This document shows, one piece after another, positions 1 to 7,573 of a stretch of DNA of 15,918 nucleotides. The notes beneath the pieces are model-generated. The model did not search any database. It was not told the origin of the DNA and was given only the letters and a program-made list of their open reading frames with translations. Each line of letters starts with the position of its first letter. Within the stretch, counting starts at the first letter, position 1. Position numbers and translations under genes: made by a program. The stretch spans positions 1 to 15,918 of the forward strand of contig JAAYZH010000170.1 of the NCBI GenBank assembly GCA_012514965.1. Direction: 5' to 3'. The stretch is from Clostridiaceae bacterium (lineage in GTDB: Bacteria; Bacillota; Clostridia; Saccharofermentanales; Fastidiosipilaceae).

Positions 1-434
1 AGGCCAAAGAGTTCCGTCATTCTGTCATGCGGCAGGTCGAACAGACGAATCAGAGCGCCGACTGCAACAGAAGAAGCCACCCGAGGGTTGCCCAGCTCTT
101 TGGCAATTCGATTCATCGGCAGAGAAATCACGCGCTCGTCAGTGCTCTGCAGACTTTCGTCAGCAAGAACGAAGCCGCTCTCACGCAAGGACTGCAGATG
201 CAGGTCGATGCTGTCCTGGTTCAGCGCCAGAATACCATCCACCATGTAGTCGTGGGTGCGAACCCTCTGGCGGGAAATACGCATGTTTGTAAAGTTATGA
301 CCGCCACGCACGCGTGACATCAGGTCTTTGGTCGAGAAGATGTTGAAACCGTTGTGCTTCAGGTACTTTTCGAAGACTGCCCCGGCCGTTTCGATACCTT
401 GACCGGCAGCGCCTCCAATGAGCAAATTGAACAT
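1..434 (-). CDS. 2-oxoacid:ferredoxin oxidoreductase, alpha subunit with N-terminal gamma domain (5' part only)
   Basis: I translated this gene from the reverse strand. It starts at the ATG complementary to 432-434, with a GGAGG ribosome binding site (complement of 441-445) six bases upstream, and it runs off the left edge after 144 codons. The N-terminus reads MFNLLIGGAAGQGIETAG, the glycine-rich signature of the gamma domain of pyruvate/2-oxoglutarate/2-ketoisovalerate:ferredoxin oxidoreductases. It is followed by SRVRGGHNF, typical of the KorA-type alpha subunits in which the gamma domain is fused in front of the pyrimidine-binding domain. These cytosolic enzymes oxidatively decarboxylate a 2-oxoacid to an acyl-CoA and reduce ferredoxin. 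The rest of the alpha subunit, and normally a thiamine-diphosphate beta subunit, would lie beyond the edge. The 2-oxoacid substrate cannot be decided from this part. The family call is firm; a stand-alone gamma subunit is the alternative. Confidence 0.87.
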   Translation of the reverse strand, partial: MFNLLIGGAAGQGIETAGAVFEKYLKHNGFNIFSTKDLMSRVRGGHNFTNMRISRQRVRTHDYMVDGILALNQDSIDLHLQSLRESGFVLADESLQSTDERVISLPMNRIAKELGNPRVASSVAVGALIRLFDLPHDRMTELFG

Positions 435-475
435 AGTTTACCTCCATAATTGAGATTTTTAGTTAATTCCCTATA

Positions 476-484
476 AGTTTAGCA
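476..484 (-). promoter_or_regulatory. Candidate extended -10 promoter for the 2-oxoacid oxidoreductase gene
   Basis: On the reverse strand the sequence reads TGC-TAAACT, an extended -10 element with TAAACT at 481-476. It lies about 40 bases before the start codon. No good -35 hexamer is visible at the usual spacing, as is common for extended -10 promoters. The same TGC prefix precedes three other candidate -10 boxes in this window. Confidence 0.4.
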
Positions 485-501
485 TGTTTACTTTTATGAC
501 G

Positions 502-517
502 AGGAACATATGTTTCT
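502..517. promoter_or_regulatory. Imperfect 16-base palindrome, possible operator
   Basis: AGGAACATATGTTTCT is symmetric at seven of eight positions. It sits roughly over the -35 region of the candidate leftward promoter, where a dimeric regulator could act. It does not match a regulator consensus I can name, so its role is inferred from position and symmetry only. Confidence 0.3.
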
Positions 518-767
518 GAGAGTGGGTATTGGCGTAAGCAGCCTGCTTCTGCGGCAGCGATATGTGATCTGGGTCAAAACGGACTTGCTTATGGTTACTC
601 TCTGGACGACAACGAGGGACGGCAATGAAGGACCACGGAGTTTTTCTCGCTAATCTTCACATTCTTTCACATTCGCGTAATTCTAGTATCATCTTTGTGT
701 TGTTTAATGTAATCGTAGCATTAGTAATAGCTACTCCTCTTTTTTCATTATTTTTCTCCTCTTGTTC

Positions 768-796
768 AGGACCTCGGTTGTGGCTGCCGGGGTCTT
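768..796 (+). promoter_or_regulatory. Strong leader hairpin upstream of fhs (possible anti-antiterminator)
   Basis: AGGACCTCGG (768-777) pairs along its full length with CCGGGGTCTT (787-796), allowing two G-U pairs, and leaves a nine-base loop. The right arm can instead pair with the left arm of the terminator that follows: 787-792 with 804-809, six pairs. The two hairpins could therefore be linked by a mutually exclusive antiterminator. No known riboswitch class is recognised. Confidence 0.5.
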
Positions 797-804
797 GGCT
801 ATTT

Positions 805-829
805 CCCGGAAGTTTTCCGGGATTTTTTT
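805..829 (+). terminator. Intrinsic terminator in the leader upstream of fhs
   Basis: CCCGGAA (805-811) and TTCCGGG (815-821) form a perfect seven-base-pair stem with a three-base loop. After one A comes an uninterrupted run of seven T (823-829). This is a canonical Rho-independent terminator on the plus strand. The upstream gene points the other way, so it does not end a known gene. It must end a leader transcript or a small RNA started in the intergenic region. Confidence 0.8.
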
Positions 830-880
830 CTATGCGTGCTTATGTACAGAAGCCTGGTCTGTCGCAAAAGGGCTGGTCAA

Positions 881-889
881 TGCTATGAT
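881..889 (+). promoter_or_regulatory. Extended -10 promoter immediately upstream of fhs
   Basis: TGC-TATGAT forms an extended -10 element, with TATGAT at 884-889. The region 17 bases upstream, around 861-866, matches a -35 poorly. Transcription would start near 896, giving a leader of about 23 bases that carries the GGAGG site of fhs. If it is active, fhs could be expressed without passing the terminator at 805-829. Confidence 0.45.
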
Positions 890-918
890 ATTTGTATTAA
901 AGAAATTTGGAGGAAGCC

Positions 919-2586
919 ATGAAAACGGATGTTGAAATTGCACAGGAAAGCAAACTTTTGCCGATTGCCGAGATCGCGTACGGACTGGGTTTGCAAGATA
1001 CAGACTTTGAACCTTATGGCCGTGACAAGGCCAAGCTGAGTCTTTCGGTCCTGGAGCAAGCCCGAGCTGAGGCCGACGGCAAGCTGATTCTGGTAACCGC
1101 AATCAATCCTACCCCTGCCGGAGAAGGCAAGACTACTACGAATGTCGGTCTATCCATGGCCTTGAACCGTCTGGGCAAGAAGGCCATTACCACCTTACGT
1201 GAACCCTCCTTGGGACCCTGTTTTGGCATTAAGGGCGGCGCGGCAGGCGGAGGCTACAGCCAGGTCCTGCCGATGGATGATATAAACCTGCATTTTACAG
1301 GTGATTTTCACGCGATTACTTCAGCGCACAATCTTTTGGCCGCCATGCTGGATAATAGTCTGCACCAGGGCAACCCCCTGGACATAGATCCCAAGCGTGT
1401 CGTCTGGAAGCGCGTGCTCGACATGAATGACCGGGCCTTGCGCAATATTATTGTCGGGCTGGGCTCCCGCGGCGATGGTGTAGTACGAGAAGCGGGCTTC
1501 GACATTACGGTGGCTTCAGAAATCATGGCTATCCTCTGTCTGACTTCTGGCATGACCGATCTCAAGGCTAGGCTGGGTCGTATGGTTGTAGCTTACACAT
1601 ATGCGAATGAGCCGGTTACCGCCTCTGATCTCGGTGCTACCGGGGCGATGGCGCTGCTTCTCAAGGATGCGATCCTGCCTAACCTCGTCCAGACCACCGA
1701 GAATACCCCCGCGATTATCCATGGCGGGCCCTTCGCGAATATTGCGCATGGCTGCAATTCGATTCTAGCCACGAAGACTGCACTCAAACTCGCGGATTAT
1801 GTAGTCACGGAGGCCGGTTTCGGGGCAGATCTGGGAGCCCAGAAGTTCTTCGATATCGTTTGCCGACAGACTGGCATGAAGCCTGACGCAGTTGTCCTGG
1901 TGGCAACCGTCCGAGCCCTGAAGCTTAACGGCGGTCAGGCCAAAGAAGATCTTGGGCAAGAGAATCTCTCTGCCCTGGCGGCGGGTCTGCCGAATCTCGA
2001 ACAGCATCTGGAGAACCTGCAGAAGTATGGCGTGCCTGTAGTCGTGGCGATCAATCGGTTTCCGAGCGATACAGATGCCGAACTGGCTTTGCTGGATGGG
2101 CGAGTCCGGGCGAAAGGTGCGGAGATCGCGCTTTCTGAGGTGTTTGCCAAAGGCAGCGCCGGCGGTCTGGAGCTGGCGGAGAAAGTCATCGCGCTCTGTG
2201 AGGGCGAATCTGCGTTTCAGGTACTCTACGATGACAAGCTTAGTTTGCGGGCAAAGATTGAGTCGATTGCGAAAAAAATTTACCGCGCCGACGGAGTGGA
2301 CTTTGGAGCCGGTGTTTTGACGCAGCTGCGTCGATTCGAGAAACAAGGCTATGGCGCCTTGCCGCTGTGCATGGCGAAGACACAGTATTCTTTCTCGGAT
2401 GATCCCAAGAAGCTCGGCGCGCCGAGAGGGTTCCGCATCACCGTGCGTGAAGTACGCGTGAGCGCCGGAGCCGGCTTCGTTGTCGCATTGACCGGCGATG
2501 TCATGACCATGCCGGGTTTGCCTGCAGTACCGGCCGCGACCGGTATGGATATCGATTCAGCTGGCCGGATTACGGGACTCTCCTGA
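919..2586 (+). CDS. fhs: Formate-tetrahydrofolate ligase
   Basis: This enzyme (EC 6.3.4.3) joins formate to tetrahydrofolate with ATP to give 10-formyl-tetrahydrofolate. That is the entry of one-carbon units into folate metabolism and an early step of the methyl branch of the Wood-Ljungdahl pathway. The protein has 555 residues, the usual family length. Visible motifs are the nucleotide-binding [11 protein letters not shown] at residues 64-74, the signature [19 protein letters not shown] around 103-121, and the second signature [12 protein letters not shown] in the middle of the protein. I start at ATG 919, five bases after GGAGG (909-913). An in-frame TTG at 907 overlaps that site and is unlikely. 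The acetogenesis partners folD and metF are not in the window, so the enzyme may serve only biosynthesis here. The call is near certain. Confidence 0.98.
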   Translation: MKTDVEIAQESKLLPIAEIAYGLGLQDTDFEPYGRDKAKLSLSVLEQARAEADGKLILVTAINPTPAGEGKTTTNVGLSMALNRLGKKAITTLREPSLGPCFGIKGGAAGGGYSQVLPMDDINLHFTGDFHAITSAHNLLAAMLDNSLHQGNPLDIDPKRVVWKRVLDMNDRALRNIIVGLGSRGDGVVREAGFDITVASEIMAILCLTSGMTDLKARLGRMVVAYTYANEPVTASDLGATGAMALLLKDAILPNLVQTTENTPAIIHGGPFANIAHGCNSILATKTALKLADYVVTEAGFGADLGAQKFFDIVCRQTGMKPDAVVLVATVRALKLNGGQAKEDLGQENLSALAAGLPNLEQHLENLQKYGVPVVVAINRFPSDTDAELALLDGRVRAKGAEIALSEVFAKGSAGGLELAEKVIALCEGESAFQVLYDDKLSLRAKIESIAKKIYRADGVDFGAGVLTQLRRFEKQGYGALPLCMAKTQYSFSDDPKKLGAPRGFRITVREVRVSAGAGFVVALTGDVMTMPGLPAVPAATGMDIDSAGRITGLS

Positions 2587-2607
2587 GTGCGTTCAGCTTA
2601 AGGCGTA

Positions 2608-2616
2608 TGCTATAAT
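2608..2616 (+). promoter_or_regulatory. Extended -10 promoter for the topoisomerase operon
   Basis: TGC followed by a perfect TATAAT (2611-2616) lies 33 bases before the start codon of the ParE-like gene. The hexamer 17 bases upstream (2588-2593, TGCGTT) is a poor -35, so the extended -10 probably does most of the work. No terminator separates fhs from this promoter, so readthrough from fhs is also likely. Confidence 0.6.
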
Positions 2617-2648
2617 TCAGTTTGGTAAATCGAAAGACCGGAGTAGCT

Positions 2649-4637
2649 ATGCCGCAAAAACAAGTTTATGACAACGACAGTATTTCATCCCTCAAGGGCG
2701 CAGACCGCGTACGTTTGCGCCCGGGGGTCATTTTTGGTTCCGACGACATCGTCGGCGCTCAGCATCCCTTTTTCGAGATTCTCTCGAACTCGATCGATGA
2801 AGCGCGTGAAGGCTACGGCAATGAGATCGTAATCAAACGATACGAGGATCACAGTATTGAGATCTCCGATAAGGGGCGAGGCATTGCTTTGGACTTTAAC
2901 CGCAAGGAAGGTCGATACAACTGGGAACTTGTTTATTGTGAGCTCTATGCGGGCGGTAAGTACAACACACTTGAAGGGGAGAACTACGAGTATTCCCTGG
3001 GCTTGAATGGTCTGGGTGCCTGCGCCACGCAATATGCTTCGGAATTTTTCGATGTCGAAGTGTGCCGCGACGGTACAGTGTTTCAACTCCACTTCGAAAA
3101 AGGCGAGAATATCGGCGGGCTGAAGAAGTCTCCCGCGCCTAAACAGCGTTCGACCGGTACCACGCAGCGCTGGAAGCCGGACCGGCAGGTCTTTACAGAG
3201 GTTGAGATCCCTGTTGAGTATTTTGTCAATGTTCTTAAGCGCCAGGCCATTGTCAATGCCGGTGTAACCTTCCATTTTGAAGACGAGGTCAGCGGTGAAG
3301 ACCTGACCTTCCTGTATCCGGATGGTGTGCTTGGTTTTGTCCGTGAAGTAAACAATGATGTCGGCATTTCGACACCGAAGAGCTGGCTGGCAGAGGGCAG
3401 CGGTTCCGACCGTAAAGACAGACCGAACTACAAGCTTCGCGTAGAGCTGGCTTTTTGCTTCAATAACGAGAATCCTCTGCAGGAGTACTACCACAACTCT
3501 TCCTGGCTGGAGCACGGTGGATCGCCCGAGAAGGCAGTGCGCCTGGGCTTCACGGCGGCCTTGGATAAATTAATAAAGCAGCGGGATAAGTACAAGGCGA
3601 ATGAGACCCACATCACCTGGCAGGATGTCAGCGACTCGCTGATTTGTGTGGTGAATTCATTTTCTACGCAAACCAGCTATGAGAATCAGACCAAGAAAGC
3701 GATCAATAATCGTTTTATTCAGAACTTCATCTCTGAGCTGATTCGAGAGCGCCTGGAGGTCTGGGCGATCGAACAGCAGCAGGAGGCCGACCGCGTCCTG
3801 GACCAGATGCTGATCAATAAACGCAGTCGCGAGAGCGCCGAGAAACAGCGCATCACCGTGAAGCGCAGCCTGATGGGAAGCCTGGACATCAACAACCGCG
3901 TCAAGAATTTCGTCGACTGCCGTTCTCGCGAAGTCGGCCGCCGCGAACTCTATATTGTGGAGGGTAATTCGGCTCTAGGCTCGGTCAAAATGGGGCGCAA
4001 CGCGGAATTCCAAGCTGTTATCCCGATCCGCGGCAAGATCCTGAACTGCCTCAAGGCAGACCTTAATCAGATTTTTAAGAGCGATATTATTACTGACTTG
4101 ATGAAGGTGATCGGTACCGGTGTTGAAGTAACGAATCGTAATAACAAACAGATTGCGCCATTTGACCTGGAACAGCTCCGCTGGAACAAAATCATTATTT
4201 GTACAGACGCGGACGTTGACGGCTTTCAGATCCGCACATTGCTCCTGGCGATGTTCTTCCGCATGACGCCGACGCTCTTACGGGAAGGCAAGATCTTCAT
4301 AGCCGAATCGCCGCTCTACGAGATCACCTACAAGAAGGGCAAGGACGAAAAGACACTTTTCGCCTTTGATGACAAAGAGAAAACTGCCGTTCTGCAAGAG
4401 TATGGAGCCCGCTACTGTCACCTGCAGCGATCGAAGGGTCTTGGTGAGAACGAACCGGAGATGATGTGGGAAACGACCATGAATCCCGAAACACGGCGAC
4501 TGATCCAGGTGCAGACCGAGGATCAGCAAAAAATGCAAGAGGTTTTTGACCTCCTCCTGGGGGACAACCTCAGCGGGCGCAAACAGCATATAGAAGACAA
4601 TGGTCATCTGTACCTCGATATGCTTGACGTGGACTAA
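2649..4637 (+). CDS. Type IIA DNA topoisomerase, ATPase subunit B (GyrB/ParE family, topoisomerase IV-like)
   Basis: This is the ATP-hydrolysing subunit of a type II topoisomerase, paired with the next gene. The protein has 662 residues. The GHKL ATPase domain shows EILSNSIDEA (Glu43, Asn47, Asp50), DKGRG at 74-78, GGKYN at 102-106 and the glycine loop GLNGLG at 118-123. A QTK loop (347-349) marks the transducer end. The TOPRIM domain carries Glu439, Asp520 and Asp522 (TDADVDG), aligning with the metal-binding residues of GyrB, and the RSKGLGE motif follows at 594-600. The usual EGDSAGG reads EGNSALG, with Asn440 in place of Asp. ATG 2649 is chosen because GGAG lies about six bases upstream; an in-frame TTG at 2622 lacks a site. 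Topoisomerase IV seems likelier than gyrase because the partner lacks a GyrA box, but ParE versus a second GyrB is not settled, so no symbol is given. Confidence 0.9.
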   Translation: MPQKQVYDNDSISSLKGADRVRLRPGVIFGSDDIVGAQHPFFEILSNSIDEAREGYGNEIVIKRYEDHSIEISDKGRGIALDFNRKEGRYNWELVYCELYAGGKYNTLEGENYEYSLGLNGLGACATQYASEFFDVEVCRDGTVFQLHFEKGENIGGLKKSPAPKQRSTGTTQRWKPDRQVFTEVEIPVEYFVNVLKRQAIVNAGVTFHFEDEVSGEDLTFLYPDGVLGFVREVNNDVGISTPKSWLAEGSGSDRKDRPNYKLRVELAFCFNNENPLQEYYHNSSWLEHGGSPEKAVRLGFTAALDKLIKQRDKYKANETHITWQDVSDSLICVVNSFSTQTSYENQTKKAINNRFIQNFISELIRERLEVWAIEQQQEADRVLDQMLINKRSRESAEKQRITVKRSLMGSLDINNRVKNFVDCRSREVGRRELYIVEGNSALGSVKMGRNAEFQAVIPIRGKILNCLKADLNQIFKSDIITDLMKVIGTGVEVTNRNNKQIAPFDLEQLRWNKIIICTDADVDGFQIRTLLLAMFFRMTPTLLREGKIFIAESPLYEITYKKGKDEKTLFAFDDKEKTAVLQEYGARYCHLQRSKGLGENEPEMMWETTMNPETRRLIQVQTEDQQKMQEVFDLLLGDNLSGRKQHIEDNGHLYLDMLDVD

Positions 4638-4655
4638 AGAGGGGGACGAAAGAGA

Positions 4656-6911
4656 ATGGCACGTAAAAAGAAAACCGATGTTCAGCGCGAATTTTCAGAG
4701 GAGAAGGTCGCGATTATTCACGAACAGGCCATCACGGACACGCTGCAGACAAACTACATGCCTTACGCGATGAGCGTCATTATTTCACGCGCGATACCTG
4801 AGATCGATGGCTTTAAACCCGCTCATCGCAAGCTGCTCTATACGATGTACAAAATGGGTCTGCTCAAGGGCAATCGCACGAAGTCCGCCAACGTCGTGGG
4901 CCAGACCATGAAGCTGAATCCGCACGGCGATCAGACCATTTACGATACGATGGTCCGCCTGACGCGCGGCAATGGCGCCCTGCTCCATGCCTACGTCGAT
5001 TCCAAAGGGAATATGGGCCGCCAATATTCGCGTGATATGCAATACGCTGCAGCCCGTTACACCGAGGTCAGGCTGGACAGCTTCGCCGCCGAGATGTTTG
5101 GCGGCATTGAACGCGATATCGTCGATTTTGCGCCAAACTATGACGGAACAATGGAAGAACCGACCCTGCTGCCGGCCAGCTTCCCGTCTATTCTGGTGAA
5201 TTCAAACCAGGGCATAGCAGTCGGAATGGCGTCCAATATCTGTTCTTTTAACCTGGCTGAAGTCTGCGCCGCGACAATCAATTACATTAACGATCCCTCC
5301 ACGGATGTACTTCGAGTCATGCCGGCCCCCGATTTCCCGGGCGGCGGCGACTTGATCTACAACCTGGATGACATGCGCAAGATCTATGAAACCGGGCGCG
5401 GCAGCTTTCGCCTGAGGGCGAGGTATCGTATCGATAAGAAGAACAATCTTATTGAGATTTTCGAAATACCTTACTCGACCACGGTGGAAGCCATCATTGA
5501 GTCGATTGTGGATCTGGTCAAAACCAACAAGATCAAAGACATCAACGACGTGCGTGACGAGACGGACCTCAACGGGCTCAAAATCACGATTGATGTCAAG
5601 CGCAACACGGATTTTGAGGTGCTGATGCATCGGCTCTACAAGATGACGCCGATGGATAGCTCCTTCTCCTGCAATTTCAACGTTTTAATCAATGGTACTC
5701 CCCGGGTCCTGGGCGTAAAACCGCTGATAGCGGAATGGCTGGTCTTCCGCCGGGGCTGTGTGCGCCGCGATAAGCTTCACGAGCTTGCCGAGAAGCAACA
5801 AAGGCTCCACCTCTTGCGCGGTTTGGCCAAGATTCTTCTGGACATCGACAAAGCCATTCGCATTATTCGGCAAACCGAGGAAGAGTCCAAGGTAATTGCG
5901 AATCTGTGTGAAGGCTTCCACATCGATGCCACACAGGCCGAATACGTGGCCGAGATCAAACTGCGTCAACTAAACCGTGAATATATTCTCAAGCGCACCC
6001 AGGATATCGAGCTGCTCGAGAAAGACATCGCAAAGATCGAGAAAATTCTCAGCGATCCCAGGCTTCTGGACAAATTGATTTTGGCCGATCTTGAGCGAAT
6101 TGCAGACAGCTACGGGCAAGAGCGCCGAACACAACTGGTGGCCGATGAAGACATAACGGAAATCTCAGCTGAAGCGATGATCGATGATTACAAGCTCAAG
6201 CTCTTCCTGACGCGTGACGGTTACTTGAAGAAGCTCGCGCTGACCTCCTTGAGGAGCGCCGGTGAGCTGAAGACGAAAGAAAACGATTTTATAACGCAGG
6301 AGCTAGAGAGTAATAACCGTTCGGTCTTGTTTTGCTTTTCGACCAAGGCAAACTGCTATCGTCTGGGTGTGCACGAGCTTGAGGACAACAAGCCTTCCGA
6401 TTGGGGCAATTACCTCCCCAATTTGCTGGAACTCGACGCCGATGAATCAATCTTCTTCGTCCTTGTTCACGAGCGCAATGAAGAAGATACCTACACGGGT
6501 GAGATTTTGATTGCTTTTGAGGACGGTCGTGTTTCGCGCATCAATATGCAGGAGTTTGAGACGAAGACCAAACGTCGCAAGCTGGTCAAAGCCTTCAATC
6601 CCAAGTCGAAGCCGGTAGGCGGCGTCTATCTGGCACCCGGCAACGAAACGCTGGACCTCATCCTCATGAACGAGCAGCACCAGGTCCTTTTGTTCTCCTC
6701 AGCCTTAATTGAGCCTCTTAACAGACGCTCGAATTTTGGCCAAAGAGTACAAAAACTCAAGAAAGGCTCGCGCACAGAGGTGTTCCGTCAGGCATCGGAG
6801 CTTGCCTTTGATGATGCGAATTACTACGTTGCGAGAACGCTGCCGCAGCCGGGACGTTACTTGCGTGAAGAAAGTTTGACAGCCCGTCAGATCGGGCTCG
6901 AGGAGCTCTGA
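4656..6911 (+). CDS. Type IIA DNA topoisomerase, breakage-reunion subunit A (GyrA/ParC family, topoisomerase IV-like)
   Basis: This is the DNA-cleaving partner of the preceding subunit, 18 bases downstream and with a GAGGGGG site upstream of its ATG. The protein has 751 residues, shorter than most GyrA proteins. The winged-helix active site AAARYTEVRL places the catalytic tyrosine at residue 135, next to Arg134. The quinolone-pocket segment reads NPHGDQTIYDT (89-98), so the position equivalent to Ser83 of E. coli GyrA is Gln93, while the acidic Asp97 is kept. A tower and coiled-coil region follows, then a beta-rich C-terminal part from about residue 500. No GyrA box (QRRGGKG-like) is present, which argues against negative-supercoiling gyrase activity and for a decatenase such as topoisomerase IV. 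The stop overlaps the next start by one base. Confidence 0.9.
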   Translation: MARKKKTDVQREFSEEKVAIIHEQAITDTLQTNYMPYAMSVIISRAIPEIDGFKPAHRKLLYTMYKMGLLKGNRTKSANVVGQTMKLNPHGDQTIYDTMVRLTRGNGALLHAYVDSKGNMGRQYSRDMQYAAARYTEVRLDSFAAEMFGGIERDIVDFAPNYDGTMEEPTLLPASFPSILVNSNQGIAVGMASNICSFNLAEVCAATINYINDPSTDVLRVMPAPDFPGGGDLIYNLDDMRKIYETGRGSFRLRARYRIDKKNNLIEIFEIPYSTTVEAIIESIVDLVKTNKIKDINDVRDETDLNGLKITIDVKRNTDFEVLMHRLYKMTPMDSSFSCNFNVLINGTPRVLGVKPLIAEWLVFRRGCVRRDKLHELAEKQQRLHLLRGLAKILLDIDKAIRIIRQTEEESKVIANLCEGFHIDATQAEYVAEIKLRQLNREYILKRTQDIELLEKDIAKIEKILSDPRLLDKLILADLERIADSYGQERRTQLVADEDITEISAEAMIDDYKLKLFLTRDGYLKKLALTSLRSAGELKTKENDFITQELESNNRSVLFCFSTKANCYRLGVHELEDNKPSDWGNYLPNLLELDADESIFFVLVHERNEEDTYTGEILIAFEDGRVSRINMQEFETKTKRRKLVKAFNPKSKPVGGVYLAPGNETLDLILMNEQHQVLLFSSALIEPLNRRSNFGQRVQKLKKGSRTEVFRQASELAFDDANYYVARTLPQPGRYLREESLTARQIGLEEL

Positions 6912-7573
6912 TGATGCCACAGAATATGAGTACACAGGACAAGCAAGCTGTACAACAGCAATTCTGGCGTGTGCGGCCGGCTGCAGCTGCAGATGAAGAC
7001 GCGGTCGCCGACATGTACCGGGAAGCCATCGCGCTTCTGGCCTCAGCCGGGGTCGATCAGTGGCAGGATGGCTACCCCAACGCGGAGAGCTTCCGCCGCG
7101 ACCTTGCCAGAGGCGAAAGCTATCTTCTGGAGATCGGCAGCGGCCAGGAGTGGACGCCTGCGGGAACAATGTACTTAAGCTTTGCGGGTGAACCGACGTA
7201 TGCGGAGATCGAGGGCAGCTGGGGCAGCGCTGAGCCGTATGGAGTAATACATCGCGTAGCCCTGAGTCCTTTATTTCGCGGCCAAAACCTGGTCTCGGCT
7301 TTTTTCATCTACGCTGCGGACAGTGCTGAAGCACGTGGAGTAGACGTTTTGCGCATCGATACCCACGAAGAAAATCACCGCATGCAAAGCACGCTCGCGC
7401 GAAGCGGGTTTACGAAGCGCGGTGTCATCTGGCTCAACGGCGCTGATCACAGCCCAAAATTTAAGCGTTTCGCCTATGATGCGGATTTGGCCGCGTTGAG
7501 ACGACACATCCAAAACAAGCCGCCTCTCCGGCTGCAATGGTCTGCCGGAGCGGAGACGAAAGAGGAAGTATGA
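6911..7573 (+). CDS. GNAT-family N-acetyltransferase
   Basis: A 220-residue protein with one acetyl-CoA-binding GNAT fold. Motif A is visible as GVIHRVALSPLFRGQNLVS (about 111-129), followed by the helix with SAEARGV and the typical strand/helix pair VLRIDTHEENHRMQSTLARSGFTKRG (split here as VLRIDTHEEN and HRMQSTLARSGF, 147-167). The pyrophosphate loop is RGQNLV rather than the usual RGxGxG/A, so the second glycine is missing. The N-terminal WRVRPAAAADEDAVADMYREA opens the fold. Several GNATs of this type are small-molecule or protein acetyltransferases; the substrate here is unknown. Its ATG overlaps the stop of the ParC-like gene (TGATG), with GAGGAG five bases before, so it is probably translated by coupling. 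A second ATG at 6914 is equally possible. Confidence 0.85.
   Translation: MMPQNMSTQDKQAVQQQFWRVRPAAAADEDAVADMYREAIALLASAGVDQWQDGYPNAESFRRDLARGESYLLEIGSGQEWTPAGTMYLSFAGEPTYAEIEGSWGSAEPYGVIHRVALSPLFRGQNLVSAFFIYAADSAEARGVDVLRIDTHEENHRMQSTLARSGFTKRGVIWLNGADHSPKFKRFAYDADLAALRRHIQNKPPLRLQWSAGAETKEEV

Larger units (their letters stand above)
435..918. other. Divergent intergenic region between the oxidoreductase gene and fhs
   Basis: This stretch of about 480 bases has no well-supported gene. It contains a candidate extended -10 promoter for the leftward gene (476-484) and an imperfect 16-base palindrome (502-517). Two tandem copies of TTCACATTC lie at 656-664 and 666-674. A small hairpin (715-719 with 730-734) is followed by a nearly pure pyrimidine tract (731-767). 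Then come a 10-base-pair hairpin (768-796), an intrinsic terminator (805-829) and an extended -10 promoter just before fhs (881-889). An 87-codon frame (625-888) opens with ATG behind GAGGG and crosses the whole structured part. Its hydrophobic middle could be a by-product of the T-rich DNA, so it is not called as a gene. Confidence 0.7.

Noticed and set aside
27..317. A 96-codon plus-strand frame at the left edge
   Set aside because: It is antisense to the oxidoreductase gamma domain, whose motifs and ribosome binding site are clear on the minus strand.
684..689. TAGTAT preceded by TTCACA (666-671) as a promoter for the leader RNA
   Set aside because: The spacing of 12 bases is too short for a normal promoter, and the upstream TTCACA copy (656-661) gives 22 bases, too long.
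690..829. Possible THF riboswitch, SRP RNA or 6S RNA upstream of fhs
   Set aside because: I looked for the conserved cores of these RNAs and could not find them; only generic hairpins are visible.
2685..3515. A 276-codon minus-strand frame opposite the ParE-like gene
   Set aside because: It lies entirely within the conserved ATPase domain of the real gene and has no motif of its own.
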